A stretch of 64,000 nucleotides of DNA from Massospora cicadina. Taxonomy: Eukaryota; Entomophthoromycota; Entomophthoromycetes; Entomophthorales; Entomophthoraceae. Both the position numbers and the translations under genes were made by a program. Under the pieces are notes generated by a model. The model did not search any database and was not told where the DNA came from. It worked only from the letters and a program-made list of their open reading frames with translations. The stretch lies in NCBI GenBank assembly GCA_022478985.1, contig JAKSZP010018556.1, forward strand, positions 1-64,000. The letters are read 5' to 3'. Of the stretch, positions 22,685-35,008 are shown one piece after another; the stretch's first letter is position 1, and the number at the start of each line of letters is the position of its first letter.

Positions 22685-23434
22685 AGTCGTACATTTGCCT
22701 CCCATGCCTCAGAAGAAGAATGTTGTGGGTGAAACTTGGCCAAATAGAGGAATGTCAGACATTTATGAGTCCACAATAATAAGGAAATTGAATTTATTAA
22801 TGTTAAAGATTTAGTCAGCCAAAAGACCCTGGCTGACTCTCAGTAGAACCCCATGAATTGGGGCAACAATTTTACAAAAACTAATTGGGCCTATAACACA
22901 AAGTCAGGAAATCCAATTCCTCCAACTTCATGGCCTTTTCTGAGGAACCCATCAAAGGTTCACCCTGGCCTCATCTAATCCCATTTAAGCACCTACGTGG
23001 GACCCCCCCTTTATAGGCGTGGCTGGGGTCCTCCAAGGTGCAATATTTTTAGCAAAAGGGTATTGGCTAGGATATAAAGTCATTACCCCATGGGTACGTC
23101 TTGCCCCAAAATAATCCCCCTATTCATTGTTCAGCTTAAAGGAAGCAAGTTTTCGAAGCTTCAATAGGCTAGAAACACATATTACCAAATTTAGAAATTC
23201 CCAAGTTTTACAAACGTCGAGCCTCAACATTTTAAGCACCTTTATTGATTTATTAAGATATATTCTCTTTTTTCACCACGCAGCGCCCTATTAAAAATTA
23301 TATTTTCAAGCTTTTTAAGTTTCTATTTTTTATTGTTATTATTTTCTATCAGCGGCAAGGAAAGCCCCTGCTTTATATTGTTGGATTCCAGGCAGCAAGC
23401 ACCAGTGAGCGAATTTTTAAGCCTAAATTCAACA
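22685..23434 (+). repeat. 3' LTR of element G
   Basis: 750 bp, beginning AGTCGTACATTTGCC (TG changed to AG) and ending AAATTCAACA. It is followed by the CTGAC duplication. It carries the same TATA and inverted-repeat layout near 22999-23033. Confidence 0.92.
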
Positions 23435-23439
23435 CTGAC

Positions 23440-25620
23440 AAAATGATTTGTTGCCAGATAAGTGTGAAAAACGTGCCCTCATTTCATATGAAGGATAATT
23501 TGAGCCCATTTAAATGCCGCAGGGACTATGTAATGCTCCTGCTACATTAAAACGCGCCATGGATGGACTTTTAGGTGAATTTAAATGGTTGTGAGTGCTA
23601 GTTTGTCTTGACAATATTACCGTTTTTGAGAATTTTTAATGAGCATATAGATCATCTCTGGCAAGTTTACCAGCGGTTACAGCAAGGCTCAGTAAAGCTA
23701 AAGCCAACAAAATGCTCCTTCTTTAATAGTGAAATGGGTTATCTGGGCCATAAGGTAGGTAAAACAGAATATCCCTGATGGACAACAAGGTTCTGGCCAT
23801 TGCTAGGATTCCCCCTAAAACCCTATGAGATGTACAAGTCTTTTTAAGGGATGGTGGGATAATATCGCCAGTCTATTCCCCACTTTTCAGACACCTCTAA
23901 GCCTCTAATGTATTCTGAAGAAGGGCATGCTCTTCCAATGGAAAGAAGAGCAACAGCAGGCCCTTGAGCTATTAAGATCAGATCTCTCCCGTTCACTAGT
24001 ACTTTTACATCCAAATTTAGATTAACCCTTTATCCTTTTTACCAATGCTAGTGATATAGCCATTGGAGCTATACTATTGCAGCATGACAAAACTTAGTAG
24101 ACCATCCTATTGCATACTATAGCAAAACTCTAACCAAAGCCAAATGCAACTATAGCGTTATGGAGTGTGAATGCTTGGAGGTCCTACTGGCTATTAGACA
24201 TTTTTGGCCCTACTTATATGGAAAGTATTTTACTTTAATTAACAATCATGTTTCTTTGCTATGGGTACAGAAGATGAAGGACCTTGACGGGAGGTTAGGC
24301 CGATGGGCATTGAAACTTCAAAATTATGACTTTTCCATTATTCATCAACCAGTTCCCATCCACCAAAATGCGTATTGGGTATCAAGGCTCCAATTTATTT
24401 CTAACTGACCCTGAGGAGATCAACTATATGACCTCTTAACTCAATTGCATTTATATAAGATGAATCCTGACCCTTCAAAAAGATTTGGCAAAAATTGATA
24501 AATCTTTAAGTTAAAGCTGACAAACTGTACAAACTTATATCTTAAAAATGAGTTGCCCTAAATACAACCTTTGGTTTGAATTATCATCATACTGGAGGGA
24601 CATCAGCAAGTTAGTCATGGGGAATTTGGAAAACTTACCAGTGGTTCAAGAATCAATGTTTCTTTGAAGAAATTCTTGTCACAATCAAAGATGTATTAGA
24701 GCCCTTTCTGGTAGCTAAAAGTCAAGCTGGACCTAATGCCTAACCTCAACATCCAGTGGTTCCACCCTGTAAACCCTCCCATACTATTATAATTGATGTT
24801 GTAGGATCTCTCCCTTATGCCTCTAATGGTCATTAGTTCCTCCTCCTAGCAGTGGATCATTTAATTAAGATGATAGAAGCTGTATCACTACCCTCTGCTT
24901 TGGAAAAAGCTACCGCCACGTTTATATATAGTTGGATTATCACCCAGCATGGGTGCTTAACATAATTCTTTTTGATAATTGGAAAAACTTTCAATATTTG
25001 CTGGTGGAAGATTTAGCCGAGATAACGGGATTCACTCAGGTATTTTACACTCCCTACCATCCTGAAACAAATGGAATGGTAGAGTGGGCAAATGGTACTC
25101 TAACTGCAACCGTACTGAAAATGGCCATGACTGAACCCACCATTGGCCCCAATATTTGCCTAGTGCAATTAGGCCTATATAATACTATCATCGGATAATT
25201 AAGATGTCACCCTTCTAAGCGTTGTATAGAAGAATTTTCAGCTGCCTTCCAAAGTGCAGGATATGCATGACTAAGCTTCCTCTGAAGCCCCTGAAGTCAC
25301 TATGCGAAGTATTGCCAATGAAATTATCTGACTTCAGGCCTTGGCTTCCAATAACTTATATGCTATTACTTGTAGAGGAACAATTATATTTAATGACAAA
25401 CTTGAACCTCTGCACACCTTCCAACTGGGTGACTTAGTCCTTTTCTGCTACCATTAGCCAGATAGTTGTAATAACAGATTGGCCATCAACTGGTTGGGGC
25501 CCTACAAAGTCATTTATAAGCATGGAAGTGAATGCTCAATTGTAGAGGTTGTTCAGGGTACCATAGTAAATTGTGCACATAGTCACTTTCTCCGTCCGTT
25601 TTCCTCCCTGCACCAAGATC
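23440..25620 (+). pseudogene. A pol: rest of RT, RNase H and integrase
   Basis: RT resumes directly after G. The polymerase motif reads LVCLDNITVF (YLDD to CLDN) near 23600, followed by KPTKCSFFNSEMGYLGHKV. RNase H is open at 24160-24408 (MECECLEVLLAIRHFWPYL, LINNHVSLLWVQKMKD). Integrase spans about 24600-25600, with HTIIIDVVGSLP (first Asp), FDNWKNF (second Asp) and NGMVEWANGTL (Glu retained). It ends in the family's C-terminal HSHFLRPF at 25575-25598. Many stops. Confidence 0.85.
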
Positions 25621-25633
25621 TATAGGGGGGCGT
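25621..25633 (+). promoter_or_regulatory. Polypurine tract of element A
   Basis: TATAGGGGGGCGT lies directly before the 3' LTR start TGTTGGGATTCC. Confidence 0.75.
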
Positions 25634-25861
25634 TGTTGGGATTCCTGCCTAAATCAAAGCTTTGCATGAGTTAAATGACAGGAATTGAACCTGATCCGTT
25701 AAATTAGCTGAAAAATGTAGTGGGAATACTCCTTAAAGAAATTTCAAGCCTTCTAATATAGGGACAATATTCAACTAGCTTTGAGACTTCTCAATATCAG
25801 GGACAATGCCCAACTAATGAAGGTGAATGTTATTCGCCTAAAGCCTCCTAACCTCAGGGTT
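25634..25861 (+). repeat. 3' LTR of element A, part 1 of 3
   Basis: The first 228 bp of A's 3' LTR, matching 1709-1945. It is cut by element B; the next piece resumes at 35619 after the GGGTT duplication. Confidence 0.9.
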
Positions 25862-26469
25862 TGTTAGAGATCATTAGATTCAGACAGGCCTGAGTGGGAT
25901 TAAAACTCTAGCCACTTTAGAGGAAGCAGAAAACTTTAACCACTGTACTACAAAGAGTAATAATAAAATCCTAATTTGACAGAAGGAAAATCTACTTCCA
26001 GAAGGACCCACTGATCTTTCTAGCAGAGGCACTGAGCCAGCTAATGAAGATCTTGCCATTTTGAGGTCTCCAGAATCAACCGCCCTAGCTAAAGAGAGTT
26101 AGATTCAAGAAAAGCCCATGTCACCTAACATATCTGTAAAGAGATCACCTTACCTTACTCATTCCTGATTATCACACAAAGTTCCTCTTAGGTAAACCAG
26201 AATATCTCGGCAGCCTATAAATATCTCTGAATTTCACTTTATAAAGACATCCTTCAAATCCTCTAGTTTTATTACTAGTGTTCATTTTGACTGTGTATAA
26301 AGAAGATCTTTCCAGTTCAAAGTGAACATAAAAGCCTAAATAATGTATTTCTGTTGAGAGATTGCCTTAGGGAACCTAGTCCCTAAGAGATTTCGCTGGA
26401 ACCACATTCAACTCATAATTGAACTGCTTTCAAAGGCCCTGACCTTCAGAGAGGACAAAAAGTCCTACA
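25862..26469 (+). repeat. 5' LTR of element B
   Basis: Begins TGTTAGAGATCATTAG and ends AAGTCCTACA. It pairs with 35009-35613. On the minus strand near 25885-25958 it carries the same tRNA-like segment as the 3' LTR, with the B-box part mutated. Confidence 0.93.
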
Positions 26470-26472
26470 AAC

Positions 26473-26490
26473 TGGTGCTTTCTGTCAGAT
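26473..26490 (+). promoter_or_regulatory. Primer-binding site of element B
   Basis: TGGTGCTTTCTGTCAGAT starts three bases after the LTR. It shares only TGGTGCT with the H/G/C site. Confidence 0.6.
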
Positions 26491-26573
26491 CCTTCCGAGG
26501 CTCCTAGTGAAGACCTACCTTCAGTATAATAACTCTATCGAAGACAGCCCTCCCAATATGGAGGAGAATATGA

Positions 26574-28560
26574 GTTTAACTTGATGTTGCTATCAATAAT
26601 CAGAATGTGACACTACCTCAACTACGAGAACTTGAGATTCATAAAACATGACTCCAACTATCTCAGATCTTGATGAATCCATATACCAAATCTAAGCTCC
26701 CAATGTTGGACAAGCAGTTCAAGAACTTCTAGGTGAAGTTGTTACCCCTTGTGGGAGAACTACTAATAGCAGTTCTACCTGAATTATTCAAATGTGCTGA
26801 TTTTATTCTTCATCAGAGCTTTCAAGCAGTGGCATAGGAGCAGCCTGTACAGAATCATACCTCCAATGATTTGTACATAATGTTTTACACCAACACATGC
26901 AGTTGCTCGCACTCCACCACATGGAGATGCAGCAACAGCTAGGATTGACCCACCAGATTCACTACCAGCTCCTTGAGCTATACAAAGCTGCCTCGAATTT
27001 TGGCCAAGATAATTGGGAGTCTATCCTAAGTAACTATCGGGAAATCAATGCTATCCAGCACTACCTTACTCAAATTGACACTGGAATCGTCAAATACTTT
27101 CAAAATGTGTTTGCCCAGCGGATGGACCATTTAATCACCGGTATGGGTCAAAAAGTGGAACGTGCTTTATTCACTCTCCTTGACTGAATAACTGAAGATC
27201 TTGAAGCAACTGATTCTTGAATTGTCAATTTTGTTTGGCCATACCCAGCAGCTGATTTAACGACTTGCAACAATGATGACTCCAGAAGCTACAGTACAAC
27301 ATGAGGCCACCAGCAGAACAGGACCTAGTGGGGAAGGGGAACAAGGGCCCCCTGGGCCTGGAGGTCCTCCAGGTTCTCCATGTGCATTCACACCTTCCAG
27401 ATTCTTCTTCAATGGAGAACATGAAGCCCGACTTAAAGCCCTTGAGTGGTAGCCGTTATTGGTGGCCTGAGGTGCTGATATGACTATTGAGGGAGAACAT
27501 CTGGATGCTAATTTGACCTTCCCCACCTTGTACAGACATTATGTGAAGATTATGAGTACCTGTGCCAATCTGGTCAGTTCCCAAAATCAAGCAAATCATC
27601 ACACCATGCAGATGATTAGTAAGCTCCTAACAATAAAAGCTAAACAGGATGCACTCTCTGAGCAGTTAACCTAACATTCTGAAGAGATTAAAAGTCTGCG
27701 CCAACATTTAGATACTAAGGCTCCCCTTAAGCACATCAATGAATGCTACGCCACTATCCAGGATGACATGGATGAAATCTGCCGCCAGTTTAATATGACT
27801 ATCTCATGCACTGATATAGGCACCACAGAACCCACTGAATCAAAGCGCCCACTCTCTTCTGCCGTCCATATCCTCTCTGAAACTGTTGGATATTTTAAAC
27901 CTACTTTTAAAGAGAAGTATGTCCCAGGGGCCAAAACAATTTGTACCTCTTTGTATATGAAGGCGCAATGGAGCCAGCTACTGACTGACAAAAGGCCAGC
28001 ATATATAAATCTGTCTTGATGGCAAGGCACAAGAAATTATAATGTTTTTATTAAAAGACGTGCACCACTTGGGCAGCCTTTAAGGAGGCCCTCATCAAAG
28101 AATTTGGCAGTTACTTGACCCTCTCTAACCACAAAAAAGCTTTTATTTGTTTCCGCCCAATATGTGGTGAAACCCATAAAGAATTTGTGGAACGCTTCTA
28201 TCATAAAGCCCAGGCGTTAGCTTCGTGTGACCGGGCTACCTTGGATGATTCCATCTCCGCTGTTCTCTCTGCTCTCCAACATAGCACCAACATAGTACTC
28301 TATTTTCAAAATTCCAAAGAAGATGTTTAAATTCATCCTTGACTTTAAAGTGTCAATAATGGAATTATCAAAGCCTGAAGTATGGCAAGCTCCAGGTAAG
28401 GGAATTGACCTAACATCTATGCTGTTGGCCAATTTCAGAGATCAAAACCACATTGCGACCCAGGCTCATGCTGCGGAATCTTTAGCCACTAAGAAAGTGC
28501 CTGTTGGAAGAAGAAAGCTGATGAATCAGAAAAAAGCGGAGTCAGCTTAGGGATTAAGGC
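26574..28560 (+). pseudogene. B gag
   Basis: Pieces open at 26897-27187 (rich in Gln and Leu, MQLLALHHMEMQQQLGL), 27480-27674, 27768-28019 and 28115-28330. Shared gag motifs are KEKYVPGAKTICTSLYM near 27915 and KEFVERFYHKAQALASC near 28180. A Lys-rich tail lies near 28500-28560. The start is uncertain because the leader holds no clear ATG in frame. It is broken by several stops and shifts. Confidence 0.7.
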
Positions 28561-28769
28561 ACTCTCTGCTGATGACACAACGACTTAACCTTAACCTTCT
28601 CTCACTCCATACACTAAGTGTTATTTTCTGGAGAAACCTGATGAATTGGCGTCTCAGATTCCATGAGTCTGATAAAGATCTATTTCTTCTTACCCTGCCA
28701 TTTACAATCAAATCCCTCCTGGAAGCTCCATTTACTTTATCCCTCACTTTGGCACTAAAGTCATCTGAG

Positions 28770-29452
28770 TAGAGGACATTGTCCACAAGGTGAAAATCTT
28801 GGCCATCATCGACACTAGCTCCCCTGTCAACGTCATTTTCTATTGACTGGTTAAAAGGTTAAATATTACACCAAATCAGAATCACTCCCTTGACTATAGA
28901 ACAGCAGGACCTCATCGTACCCATTCCATGGGAGCCTACTCATCCTTACCCCTTCGATTTGGCTCCCTGGTTGTTACAGCACCTGCAATCATGTTGGTAA
29001 AAGATAGTTATGACTTGCTTATTGACACCCAGTTCCTAGTTGAATTTAATACTCTAATATGTCACATGACTTGCACTTCTCTATTTTAGGGTACCTTTTT
29101 CCTCTAGTTGTGAAGGACATTCCTAAGGAGAAAGGTAAGGGAATACCCAATGTCGCTTACTGGAATACCCAGACCACATTGAATGGCTAGAGTATCAGGT
29201 TATTGAACCAAAAATCAAGTTACTACCCTTTTGTGCAGAGGCTATGGAAGGAATACCTATATATACGCCTACCTGTGTAGTCATACCGCCTAAATCGCAG
29301 ATATTAGTAAATATTGGTCTCCAAGTTACTATACCACAAGGACGATTGTTATAAATTCAAGGAGAGGGTAATCCAGCAATTCATGAACCACTTACCTGTC
29401 TAGGAGTGCTGGATCCCACTTACCAAGGCCCTTTGACTATCCTAATGGCTAA
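28770..29452 (+). pseudogene. B protease and linker
   Basis: The protease active site near 28800 reads VKILAIIDTSSPVNV (DTGS to DTSS). The protease C-terminus KDSYDLLIDTQFLVEFN lies near 29000. A linker region follows (VVIPPKSQILVNIGLQVTIPQ) up to LTILMAN at 29452, where element F is inserted. Reading resumes after F at 32221 as NFTDQPIQI. Confidence 0.75.
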
Positions 29453-29803
29453 TGTAACAGATGGAAATTTCCAGTTTCTGATCGCCATATAATTAAATGA
29501 TTCTTTGGCACATCGACAAGCAACTAAAGCATCATAACCAAGTAAGGAGAGGTTTGGGGCACTGACAGCGCCAAACATTGCCTACTACTAGTTATGCAAA
29601 GTCCTCGGGGTTGTCTGACCCAACCACATGAAAATCTCCTCAAAACTGGACACCCAAAAAAGAACAACAGGTTAGCGTGGTATGCTAACCCCAAAACAAA
29701 TTTTTTTTTCAGGATATAAAAAAGGGCCCGCCAACAAGAGCTCATCTGGGGAGCAACTGACTATGCTCCCCAGGAAGGGAATGCTAGGGGTAAAAAATTT
29801 CTG
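29453..29803 (-). repeat. Inverted, truncated LTR of element F
   Basis: The reverse complement matches the last ~350 bp of the 577-bp F LTR. It starts TGTAACAGATGGAAA, the complement of the LTR end TTTCCATCTGTTACA, and breaks off near AAAAAATTT at 29795-29803. The first ~220 bp of the LTR are missing. Confidence 0.9.
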
Positions 29804-30382
29804 AAGTCAAATATGCACTACATGCCTCTGATCCCCAGTTCAGCCGACCTCAGTGGTCACTTGGTCCCAGGTGTTGAGAAACCAGCACTGGTGGGAGCTG
29901 GTGAATGATGGACAACCCTGGACCCAAAGTGATTGTCAGTTGAAAATACCAGTGGGGCCTACCGCTCACCAGGGATTTGGTTGGCACTGAGGGGACCTGT
30001 CCCAGCAGGGCTCCCTCATTAACAGATGGTCCGCCCAGAAAGGGGATGGACATCTAGCTGCACTGAAACATGCACCTCTCTCACACTTCTGTTAGAGAAA
30101 GTGCCTTCCTGGTCGAGATGGAAGACAATCACCAACAGGAGCCTGGGAGGGGTTGCGCAACACAGCCACATGATGGACATGCATCCTTGGGCTGGGTGGG
30201 CTGATTCCAGTGGCCCAGTCCCAATTCACCCTCACCATTTGTCTTTTTCCTCGAGGGGCCTGGACTTTATCTGGGCTTTTTCCTGGGGCTCGAGGTAACT
30301 CGCCCCAGGAAGCCCTCATCATGGCGGCCTTCCGCTGTGGGGCCCCTCTTTGGGGAGGGGCCCTTCTTTAGTGAGGGGGTAA
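29804..30382 (+). repeat. Partial internal region of element F, first copy
   Basis: Begins CTGAAGTCAAATATGCAC and matches 31083-31645, ending in a purine run before the LTR. It lacks the first ~107-123 bp present in the second copy. Open frames here (for example 30026-30298) are not supported as genes. Confidence 0.85.
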
Positions 30383-30959
30383 TGTAATAATCAAGTTCAT
30401 CTCAATTGTTGCATTTTGACTCAGATTCAGATTTTCCAAACCTGAGTTGAATCTTTATAATGTACTTTTGGCTTAGTAAATTTTGGGCGCTGGGTTGTGC
30501 CTTGCCTAAATTGTAGATTAGGCTCATATGAGCCTAATCAATGATTTGGTTGAGGCCCCAAAGGGCAGCCTTTATAAGGTGCGCCTGCCAAATCTGAATC
30601 TCACTTTAAAATTTTTATCTATAGCATTTTCTTCCTGAAAAACATTGTTGGTTGCTCCCCAGATGAACTTTGGTTGGCGGGCCCTTTTTATATCCTGAAT
30701 AAAAATAAAGGTTGTTTTGGGGTTAGCATATCTCGCTTACCTGTTGGTCTTATTTTAGGTATCCAGTCTTGAGGAGCTTTCATGTGGTTGGGTCAGACCA
30801 ACCCCGAAGACTTTGCATAACTAGTAGTAGGCAATGTTTAGCGCTGTTGGTGCCCCAAACCTCTCCCTACTTGGTTATGCTGCTTTGGTCACTTATTGTT
30901 GTTCCAAAGAATCATTTTATTATATGGTGTTTGGAAACTAGGATTTTCCATCTGTTACA
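30383..30959 (+). repeat. LTR of element F (middle)
   Basis: 577 bp, TGTAATAATC to CATCTGTTACA. It contains CTTTATAAGG (TATA-like) near 30571 and AATAAAAATAAAGG near 30698 (possible polyadenylation signal). A purine run GTGAGGGGGTAA precedes it. Confidence 0.9.
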
Positions 30960-31645
30960 TCATTATGAAGTCAAATGTGGTCTGCACGATTTTGATTGTG
31001 ACATAATTCTCTCTTTCTACACTTCTCTTTTTTCTCTTCTTCCTATCTCTCTTCTTATTTTTCTTCTTTTTCTTTTAAATGCTGAAGTCAAATATGCACT
31101 GCACGCCTCTGATCCCCAGTTTTGCTGACCTCAGTGGTTACTTGGTACTGGTTGTCAAGGAACCAGTGCCGGTGGGAACCAGTGACTGATGGCCAACCCT
31201 GGACCCAAAGTGACCATTGACTGGAAATCCTGTTGGGGCCTTTCGCTCACCAGGGATTCAGTTGGCACTGATGGGTCCTGTCTCAGCGGTACTCCCTCAC
31301 CCACGAATGGTCAACCTGCTAAAAGGGGTGGCCATCTGGCCGCACTGAACTGCATGCCCCTCTTGTGCTTATGTTAGATAAAGCTCCTTCCTGGTCAGTA
31401 TGGGAAGATCATCAATAACAGGAGCCTGGGAGGGGTATGCAACACAGTCAAATGCTGGGTGTGCGTCTTTTGGCTGGGTGGGCTAATTCCAGCGGCCCAG
31501 TCCCAATTCACCCACACCATTTGTCTTTTCACTCAATGGGCTTGGAATTTATCTGGGCTTTTTCCTGGGGCTCGAGGTAACTCGCCCCAGGAAGCCCTCA
31601 TCATGGCGGCCTTCCACTGTGGGGCCCTTCTATAGTGGGGGGTAA
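30960..31645 (+). other. Complete internal region of element F
   Basis: 686 bp with no coding potential that I can support. It opens TCATTATGAAG, without the usual TGG two to four bases from the LTR, so the primer site is unclear (TGGTCTGCACGA lies about 20 bases in). A pyrimidine-rich tract spans about 31006-31078. It ends in GTGGGGGGTAA before the LTR. Confidence 0.75.
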
Positions 31646-32220
31646 TGTAACAATTGAGCTCATCTTGATTGTTGCATTTTGACTCAGATTCAGATTTTCC
31701 AAATCTGAGTTGAATCATTTTAAAATACTTTTGGCTCAGTCAGTTTTGGGCGTTGGGTTATGCCTCACCTAAATTGTAGATAAGGCTTGTATGAGCCTAA
31801 TCAATAATTTGGGTGAGGCGCCCAAAGGGCAGCCTTTATAAGGCCACCTGCCAATTCCAAAGCTCACTTTAGAACTTTTATCCCTAGCATTCCCTTCCTG
31901 GGGAGCACTGTCAGTTGCTCCTCAAATGAGCTCAGGTTGGCAGGACTTTTTATATCCTGAATAAAAATAAGGGTTGTTTTGGGGTTAGCATACCTCGCTT
32001 AACTGTTGGTCTTTTTTAGGTGTCCAGTTTTGAGAAGCTTTCATGCGGTTGGGTCAGACCAACCCCGAGGACTTTTCATAACTAGTAGTAGGAAATGTTT
32101 GGTGCTGTTGGTGCCTTAAACTTCTCCCTATTTGGTTAGGCTGCTTTGGTTGCTTGTTGGTGCACCAAAGAATCATTTTATTATATGGCGGTCAGAAACT
32201 GGGATTTTCCAGCCGTTACA
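31646..32220 (+). repeat. LTR of element F (right end)
   Basis: 575 bp, TGTAACAATTGAG to AGCCGTTACA. It aligns along its length with 30383-30959. Confidence 0.9.
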
Positions 32221-34985
32221 GCCAACTTTACTGATCAACCAATCCAGATAACTCAGAGCTGACCCATTGCATATGTACATATATTACCTGTCAACCAGGT
32301 TGAGTCTGTCTGAGGATGTGGAGAACCCAAAGACTTAGGAATGGATGAAACTGTTATGATAGCCCAAGTTGAAGTAAAATTGTGACACACTTACATGTGA
32401 ACAGCAACTAAAGGCTGATACCCTACTCAAGGAATATTCTGATATATTTTCCACTGTGCCAGAGGATTTTGGTTTGAAGGGGTGAAACATCAAGTGCTAA
32501 CTGGCAATGCACCTCCAATCCACGCCTGTCCTTATCAGAAGTATAAAGTTGGGGAATCCCAGGTCAAAAAAGAGTTGAAACAACTATTGGACGCTGGGTT
32601 ACTAAAACCATCCAAGCTGCCTTGGGTTTCGCCATTGTTGCTTGTGTAGAAAAAAATGGAGGGCATTGTGTAGTAATGGACTATCAACGCCTAAATGGCA
32701 TCACTTAAAAGGATAGTTACCTGCTACCTAGTATTGATGACTTCTTACGCCTCTTATCTGGGTCACAATTTTTCTCTGCAATAGACCTTGCCAGCGGGTA
32801 CTGAAAAATAGAGCTTGCGCCTGATAACCAAGAGAAATGCACGCTCATAGAAAGTGAGGGCTTATTTGAACTTACTTGCATGCCTCAGGGGCTGTGAATG
32901 CCCCAGCCACTTTCCAGTGGCTATGGACTGTTGTGTTTTGGGAGACCTAAAAATGTTTTGTGTGCTGGTCTACCTAGATTATGTAAATGTGTTTTCGTGC
33001 ACATCTGACCAACATTTGACTCACCTGAAGAAAGTATTTGGATGGCTATGCTCTGCTTCATTTAAGTTAAAACTCACCAAATGCCGTTTCTTTCAGACTG
33101 AGATGAAATCCCTAAGTTATAAGGTCATCTGAGAAGGAATTTCGCCTTTTCCTGACAAGGTGACTGCTATTGATAAGATGACTCGACCCAGCAGTTTGCA
33201 TGGCATTCAGGACTTTTTGTGGTATGGTTGGGTACTACTGACAACTTATACCAAACTTTGCTGAACTCGCTGAACCACTGATCTACCTCCTTCATAAAAA
33301 TTCCTTTCCAATGGGAAGATGCCCAGCAGCAGTCCTGAGATGTCTTAAGAAAAGCTCTAGCTACAAACCCTATTTGGTACATCCTAAATTTGATAAGCCC
33401 TTCATTCTATTCACTGACACTAGCGATTTGGCTGTGGGGGCCATTGTGGCTCAACTGGATGCAAGCCAAGTTGATCATCCCATAGCTTACTTTAGTAAGA
33501 CATTAACCTGAAAAGAACGCAATTACAGTGTAACTGAATGTGAGTATCTGGCTGTGTTATTGACTATTAAACAATTACACCCTTTTCAGTATGGGAATCA
33601 TTTCATTGTAATGACAGACCATGCCTCTCTGCTGTGGTTACAACAAATGAAAGACCCAGTTGGACGATTGGCCTGATGGGACCTTAAGCTCCAGAATTCT
33701 GACTTCTCAATAGTACATCGTGCAGGGATGATACACCAAAATGCAGATGGGTTGTCCGGACTTCCTATCCTGGCTCTTTACGCTTCTGAAGATGATTTAT
33801 GAGCTCATTGCAAAACTGGAAGAGTGGAGTCATGAACCATTAGCAACACAATAACGCCTAAAGCAGATGGCTGCTTAGACTTGAGTTGAAGAAGGAATGC
33901 TATATAAGCAAGTTAGGACCTCTTGGCTACCATATGTTCGACCCTCTGCTCATACAAAAACCACTCTTGAGGCTCATGTTGCTGTAGGGCACGGCGCAGT
34001 TAAGAGAACCATTGATAGCTGAAGGATTGTTGCTACTGGGAAGGAATGATTGAAACGGTCCAGATGTCATTGACACTAGTCTCACTTGCGCAAATAAGAA
34101 GCCACCCAATCCTCTATACCAACTTCATGTCATGGGTCCTACGGCCCCGTTTTCCACAGTGAGAATTGATGTTATTGGGCCTCTGCCTACAGCAATGTAT
34201 GGTCACCCTTTTATCTTTCTCGTGGTTAAATATTTTACAAAATTGGGTTGAGACTATCTCAGTTGCCTCTCCAACTTCCAAAGCAACTGCATCTTTCTTG
34301 TTGAAGCAGGTCTTAAGTCTCCACTGAAGCCCCAAGGCGCTGCTATATGAATTGGTACCAATTTTATTTCCAGTGTGGTTGCTTATCTTAGCTCTCTAAT
34401 GAGCACATATCATTCTTTCACAAATCCTTATCATCCAGCTACTAATGGAGCTGTACAACGAGCAAATAGATTATTCGTTGCCATTCTTTTCACGATGTCC
34501 TCCACTGATCCTTCAAGATGGAATGAATACTTACCATCAGCCTTGTTAGCATTTGTGTTAGCTATCATCAAATCATAAAATATTACCTTTCTGAGAACTT
34601 TATGGCTTAAACCAATTTTGCCTTCTAGTGTGCAGCCTATATTTGAAACTTCCACACCAGAAACCACTGACTTAGCCATGTGAAGTTTGGCTGATGAATT
34701 ATTTAGGTTATAAAAGTTTAGCTGTTAGATCCATAGATACTATTTAACAAAGGGGAGCTGATCAATGGAATGCCCTGCGGCCATTCCTGCCTGAATTCCT
34801 TATTGGGGGACCTTGTTCTATTCTACCATCATTAGCCCAGGGGGCGAATACATAAACTTGATACTCTGTGGTCAGGTCCTTACTGGGTGATCTACCATAA
34901 GGCCCCAAATATTAAATTGCCTCTGTGAAATCAGGTGCCATTGTAAATTGGGTACATGATAGATTCCTTAAAAATTTTGTCCCTC
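32221..34985 (+). pseudogene. B pol: RT, RNase H and integrase
   Basis: RT spans about 32500-33200 (KKELKQLLDAGLLKPSKLPW, SQFFSAIDLASGY followed by TGA for Trp) and its polymerase motif reads VYLDYVNVF (YLDD to YLDY). RNase H spans about 33360-33790 (FILFTDTSDLAVGAIVAQL; TGA for Arg in LA-WDLKLQ). The integrase zinc region near 33970 has EAHVAVGHGAVKRT. The core has VRIDVIGPLP (first Asp) and NPYHPATNGAVQRANRLF, where the catalytic Glu is Gln. The C-terminal part is scrambled by shifts. Confidence 0.85.
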
Positions 34986-34994
34986 CTCAGCAAG

Positions 34995-35008
34995 ACCTTG
35001 AGGGGGTT
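34995..35008 (+). promoter_or_regulatory. Polypurine tract of element B
   Basis: CCTTGAGGGGGTTT lies directly upstream of the 3' LTR, resembling the CTTGAGGGGGG tracts of G and E. Confidence 0.7.

Larger units (their letters stand above)
16931..23434 (+). mobile_element. Ty3/gypsy element G (complete length)
   Basis: The 6,504-bp plus-strand element has 757- and 750-bp LTRs, a primer-binding site, gag, protease, RT, RNase H, integrase and a polypurine tract. A perfect 5-bp duplication CTGAC flanks it (16926-16930 and 23435-23439). The LTRs are roughly 80-85% alike by eye, so it is old. It is inserted in the RT active-site region of element A. It belongs to the same lineage as H and E. Frameshifts and stops occur in every domain. 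Confidence 0.96.
29453..32220 (+). mobile_element. Composite short LTR element F with one inverted LTR end
   Basis: This is a 2,768-bp unit flanked by GCTAA (29448-29452) and GCCAA (32221-32225). Its order is: inverted 3' part of the LTR (29453-29803), partial internal region (29804-30382), LTR (30383-30959), complete internal region (30960-31645), LTR (31646-32220). Both outer ends are LTR 3' termini, reading TGTAACAG on the left and GTTACA on the right. No gag or pol is encoded, so it is non-autonomous. The internal copies are clearly related over their shared length. It lies between the protease and RT of element B. Confidence 0.88.

Noticed and set aside
30026..30298. Open frames in the F interior as genes
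   Set aside because: No motif; stops and frames are not maintained in the second copy; the overlapping frames on both strands look like GC-rich shadows.
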